51,698 nt of DNA from Candidatus Magasanikbacteria bacterium GW2011_GWC2_37_14 (lineage in GTDB: Bacteria; Patescibacteriota; Patescibacteriia; Magasanikbacterales; UBA922). Each line of letters opens with the position of its first letter. Within the stretch, counting starts at the first letter, position 1. Location: positions 1 through 51,698 of the forward strand of contig LBSX01000009.1 in NCBI GenBank assembly GCA_000990355.1, written 5' to 3'. This document shows positions 49,875 to 51,698 of this stretch, piece after piece. A program made the translations under genes and the position numbers. Below the pieces are notes generated by a model. The model did no database searches, was not told the origin of the DNA, and saw only the letters and a list, made by a program, of their open reading frames with translations.

Positions 49875-50198
49875 ATGAAAATAGGAATAATTATTACTCA
49901 AACAAACCCCGAAACCGTATGGAATACTTTTCGTTTGGCGAATTTCGCCCTTGCGCAAGGCGATGAGGTTAAAATTTTTCTTGTTGGCGAAGGGGTGGAA
50001 TATGAGTCTGGCAGTTCGGAGAAATTCAATATTCAAGAGCAGGCGACAGAATTTTTAAAATCGGACAAAGCTAACATTATGGCATGTGGAACATGTTTAA
50101 AATTGCGCAAGCAAGAAGAGACAAACACATGTCCAATGAGTACGATGAAAGATTTATATGCCTTAGTCAATGAATGTGATAAAATTTTAACTTTTTAA
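49875..50198 (+). CDS. DsrE-family sulfur-relay-like protein
   Basis: A 107-residue alpha/beta protein of the DsrE/TusD group. IGIIITQTNPETVWNTFRLANFAL, VKIFLVGEGVEYES and MACGTCLKLRKQEETNTCPMS. The conserved cysteine lies in ACGTCLK, near the position of the TusD/DsrE active cysteine, with two more cysteines close by. It may carry sulfur or act in redox sensing. It is transcribed with the following SHOCT gene and the pair sits between inverted repeats. Confidence 0.88.
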   Translation: MKIGIIITQTNPETVWNTFRLANFALAQGDEVKIFLVGEGVEYESGSSEKFNIQEQATEFLKSDKANIMACGTCLKLRKQEETNTCPMSTMKDLYALVNECDKILTF

Positions 50199-50208
50199 TC
50201 AAAAAATT

Positions 50209-50919
50209 ATGAAAAAGATAATTTTTCTTACAATTTCTATTTTCGCTCTCAGTCTTATTTCGCCAACATCCTCTTCCGCTCAAGGAATGATGGGACTTTC
50301 AAATCTATCCACTGATAGTGCTGCCATACAAAGCCAGCAACAAGAAGAACAAGAAGGCAAAGAATTTTTGGATGATTTGAATAATAAAAAAGTTGCTTGT
50401 TCACAGCTTAATGATTCTGACTTTGAAAAAATCGGTGAATATTTTATGGGGCAATCCATTGGTGATACAGCTCGACATATTGCCATGAACGAGATGATGA
50501 AAAGAATGATGGGAGAGAAAGGCGAAGAACAAGCGCACGTGGCAATGGGCAAGCGGTTAAGCGACTGCGATGCTTCCGCCGCATTTCCAGCACAAAATGA
50601 TGGTTTTTGGCCAATGCTAAATATGATGGGAGGGTGGTCGTCTCCCTCAAAAGTTAATCAAACTAACAACAATCCTATGATGTGGAATTTTGGTAACAAT
50701 CCAATGGGGTGGGGCTTTGGATTCTTTGGCTGGATTTTTATGATCCTAGTGTGGGCTGTGATTATCGCGGGCATTTTTGCCCTTATCAAATGGTTTGTAG
50801 GACAATCTCGCAACTCTCATGGTCATGAGAAATCTCCGCTTGAAATTCTAAAAGAACGCTATGCCAAGGGAGAGATAGACAAAAAAGAATTTGAGGAAAG
50901 AAAAAAAGATTTGAGTTAA
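50209..50919 (+). CDS. Exported/membrane protein with SHOCT domain
   Basis: A 236-residue protein. Signal peptide at about residues 1-23 (IIFLTISIFALSLISPTSSSA), a methionine-rich extracytoplasmic part (MNEMMKRMMGE, NPMMWNFGNNPMGWG) that could bind metal, one transmembrane helix at about 168-194, and a C-terminal SHOCT domain (SPLEILKERYAKGEIDKKEFEERK). Methionine-rich plus SHOCT resembles copper-handling proteins. That reading is an inference. It lies 10 bp after the DsrE-like gene. Confidence 0.82.
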   Translation: MKKIIFLTISIFALSLISPTSSSAQGMMGLSNLSTDSAAIQSQQQEEQEGKEFLDDLNNKKVACSQLNDSDFEKIGEYFMGQSIGDTARHIAMNEMMKRMMGEKGEEQAHVAMGKRLSDCDASAAFPAQNDGFWPMLNMMGGWSSPSKVNQTNNNPMMWNFGNNPMGWGFGFFGWIFMILVWAVIIAGIFALIKWFVGQSRNSHGHEKSPLEILKERYAKGEIDKKEFEERKKDLS

Positions 50920-50939
50920 TTCTTGTTTTTCCATAAGGA

Positions 50940-50990
50940 GTTTTTGATTTTGGGCATTCACCCCTGACCCCTCTGCCCAAAATCAAAAAC
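50940..50990 (+). terminator. Long perfect hairpin after the SHOCT gene
   Basis: GTTTTTGATTTTGGGCA / TGCCCAAAATCAAAAAC, 17-bp stem with a 17-nt loop, 21 bp past the stop. Confidence 0.75.
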
Positions 50991-50991
50991 G

Positions 50992-51022
50992 AAAAAAACA
51001 AAATCGGATTATTTTTTAGAGC
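50992..51022. repeat. 31-bp perfect inverted repeat, right
   Basis: Exact partner of 49761-49791. Confidence 0.95.
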
Positions 51023-51070
51023 AATCCCGATTGCTATCGTGATTAAAGGAAAACATGCACATCACATAAC

Positions 51071-51155
51071 AACGAGTATCCGGTTGCGGTTTTCTCCGAA
51101 AGCCTCCACCCAAATTTTTCTTACGCTCCGCTTCAGAAAAACTTCGGATACTCGT
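51071..51155. repeat. Foldback before direct repeat copy 2
   Basis: GAGTATCCG / CGGATACTC with TTTTCT / AGAAAA inside, in the 460-bp gene-free stretch before the SGNH gene. Confidence 0.75.
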
Positions 51156-51159
51156 AACG

Positions 51160-51330
51160 TTGTGACGGAATCACTCGCGCGAGCTCGTGTATTTCCGTCA
51201 CAATGGGGCGCGCTTCCAGCGTTGTTGCGCTCCATCACTCGCTCCGCTCGTGACACATCCCGCCATCCCATAAGCCTGTGGGCTTCTGGTCTGACGGGAC
51301 GTCGCATAAGCGCGCCCCATTAAGTGAAAT
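51160..51330. repeat. Double-hairpin direct repeat, copy 2
   Basis: Same orientation as 49564-49732. Differences visible to me are a short change near CTCGTGAC (TCCCC against ACATCCC) and one base near the end. Confidence 0.95.
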
Positions 51331-51384
51331 ATTGCTCGGGCTACGTTAGGGCATTTGAAAACGAAACATTTTTTTATTAAATCT

Positions 51385-51698
51385 ATGGAAACACGTATTA
51401 GCATATTTGGAGACAGTATAACTTGGGGTGCCTGGGATCCTGAAAACGGGGGTTGGGTGGCACAACTACGACGTTATTTTGAAACTAACGAAAATTATGA
51501 AGTTGATGTCTATAATCTTGGGGTATCCGGAGACACTACCAATGACTTGTTGATTAGATTTAACACGGAATGCCTCGCCAGAAATCGACATCCTCAAATA
51601 ATAATTTTCGCTATCGGCATCAACGATTCGCAATATATCAACGCAACCGATAATCCACGTACTCCGATTGAAAAGTTTCAAAATAACTTAGTGGAATT
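51385..51698 (+). CDS. SGNH/GDSL hydrolase, 3' truncated by the window
   Basis: The first 104 residues of a GDSL/SGNH hydrolase (esterase/lipase/acetylhydrolase). Block I is ISIFGDSITWGA (nucleophile serine about residue 11), block II is LGVSGDTTNDLL, and block III is FAIGINDSQ. Block V with the catalytic His is beyond the window end. No signal peptide is seen at the N-terminus, so it is cytoplasmic. It begins 54 bp after the direct repeat copy 2. Confidence 0.9.
   Translation, partial: METRISIFGDSITWGAWDPENGGWVAQLRRYFETNENYEVDVYNLGVSGDTTNDLLIRFNTECLARNRHPQIIIFAIGINDSQYINATDNPRTPIEKFQNNLVE

Overview
The window reads as a piece of a Patescibacteria (Candidate Phyla Radiation) chromosome. It is AT-rich and uses TGA as a stop codon, so it is not the recoded Gracilibacteria type. 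It carries typical small-genome CPR content: standalone rpmA, SWIB-domain protein, translin-like protein, MurE/MurG/FtsW, type IV pilus genes (pilin, prepilin peptidase, PilM, receiver), a VirD4/TraM-like ATPase beside a VirB2-like small membrane protein, ligA, gatA/gatC, cysS, dnaX, folD, and many short membrane proteins. A family or genus cannot be fixed from sequence alone.

Layout. 1-1,840: a large serine recombinase whose stop codon lies inside a tRNA-Gly gene, with a 92-bp inverted copy of its 3' end upstream. 1,840-7,300: a minus-strand envelope cluster (parvulin foldase, FtsB/DivIC-like, PH-domain protein, MurE-like ligase, LamG protein). 7,300-10,470: an accessory zone with a translin-like gene, a GIY-YIG nuclease fused end-to-end to tRNA-Lys, two GC-rich membrane-protein cassettes ending in the same structured 3' element, and a triple 39-bp repeat. 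10,470-17,320: P-type ATPase, zinc-ribbon protein, HD hydrolase, the ftsW-murG operon and rpmA. 17,500-21,560: FkbM methyltransferase, two more GC-rich orphan genes with consensus promoters, Nudix protein, M50-like membrane protein, tRNA-Ser. 21,600-33,700: mostly minus-strand housekeeping (double LOG protein, gatA/gatC, DUF2207, ligA) interrupted by two nuclease cassettes, then the pilus genes. 33,800-49,450: plus-strand cysS, the VirD4/VirB2-like cluster, dnaX, C39-like protease, tRNA-Gln, folD and GT2, then dus and a Xer recombinase on the minus strand. 49,560-51,330: a DsrE-like plus SHOCT-domain gene pair framed by 31-bp inverted and about 170-bp direct repeats. The window ends inside an SGNH hydrolase.

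The main unusual theme is palindromic repeats that enter genes and become protein. At least nine copies of one family (ends TGTCAT...ATGACA) and several other families lie between and inside genes. MurE, the FkbM methyltransferase, LigA (three segments), CysRS, Dus (four segments) and possibly MurG carry in-frame repeat-derived peptides. GatA, FolD and the Xer recombinase end inside repeats. Two minimal nucleases (GIY-YIG at 23,047 and DUF559 at 30,299) sit between the two arms of such palindromes. One of these palindromes also exists without a nuclease, as an in-frame insertion in ligA. This looks like an autonomous/non-autonomous pair, analogous to RAYT/REP but with GIY-YIG or PD-(D/E)XK nucleases. 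That link is inferred and not demonstrated.

Regulatory DNA is readable. Many TTGACA-17-TATAAT promoters can be seen. Two divergent promoter pairs share one -35 heptamer (TTGTCAA/TTGACAA), and several -10 boxes lie 6-9 nt before the start codon, which implies leaderless transcripts. The GC-rich orphan genes instead have long leaders and Shine-Dalgarno sequences.
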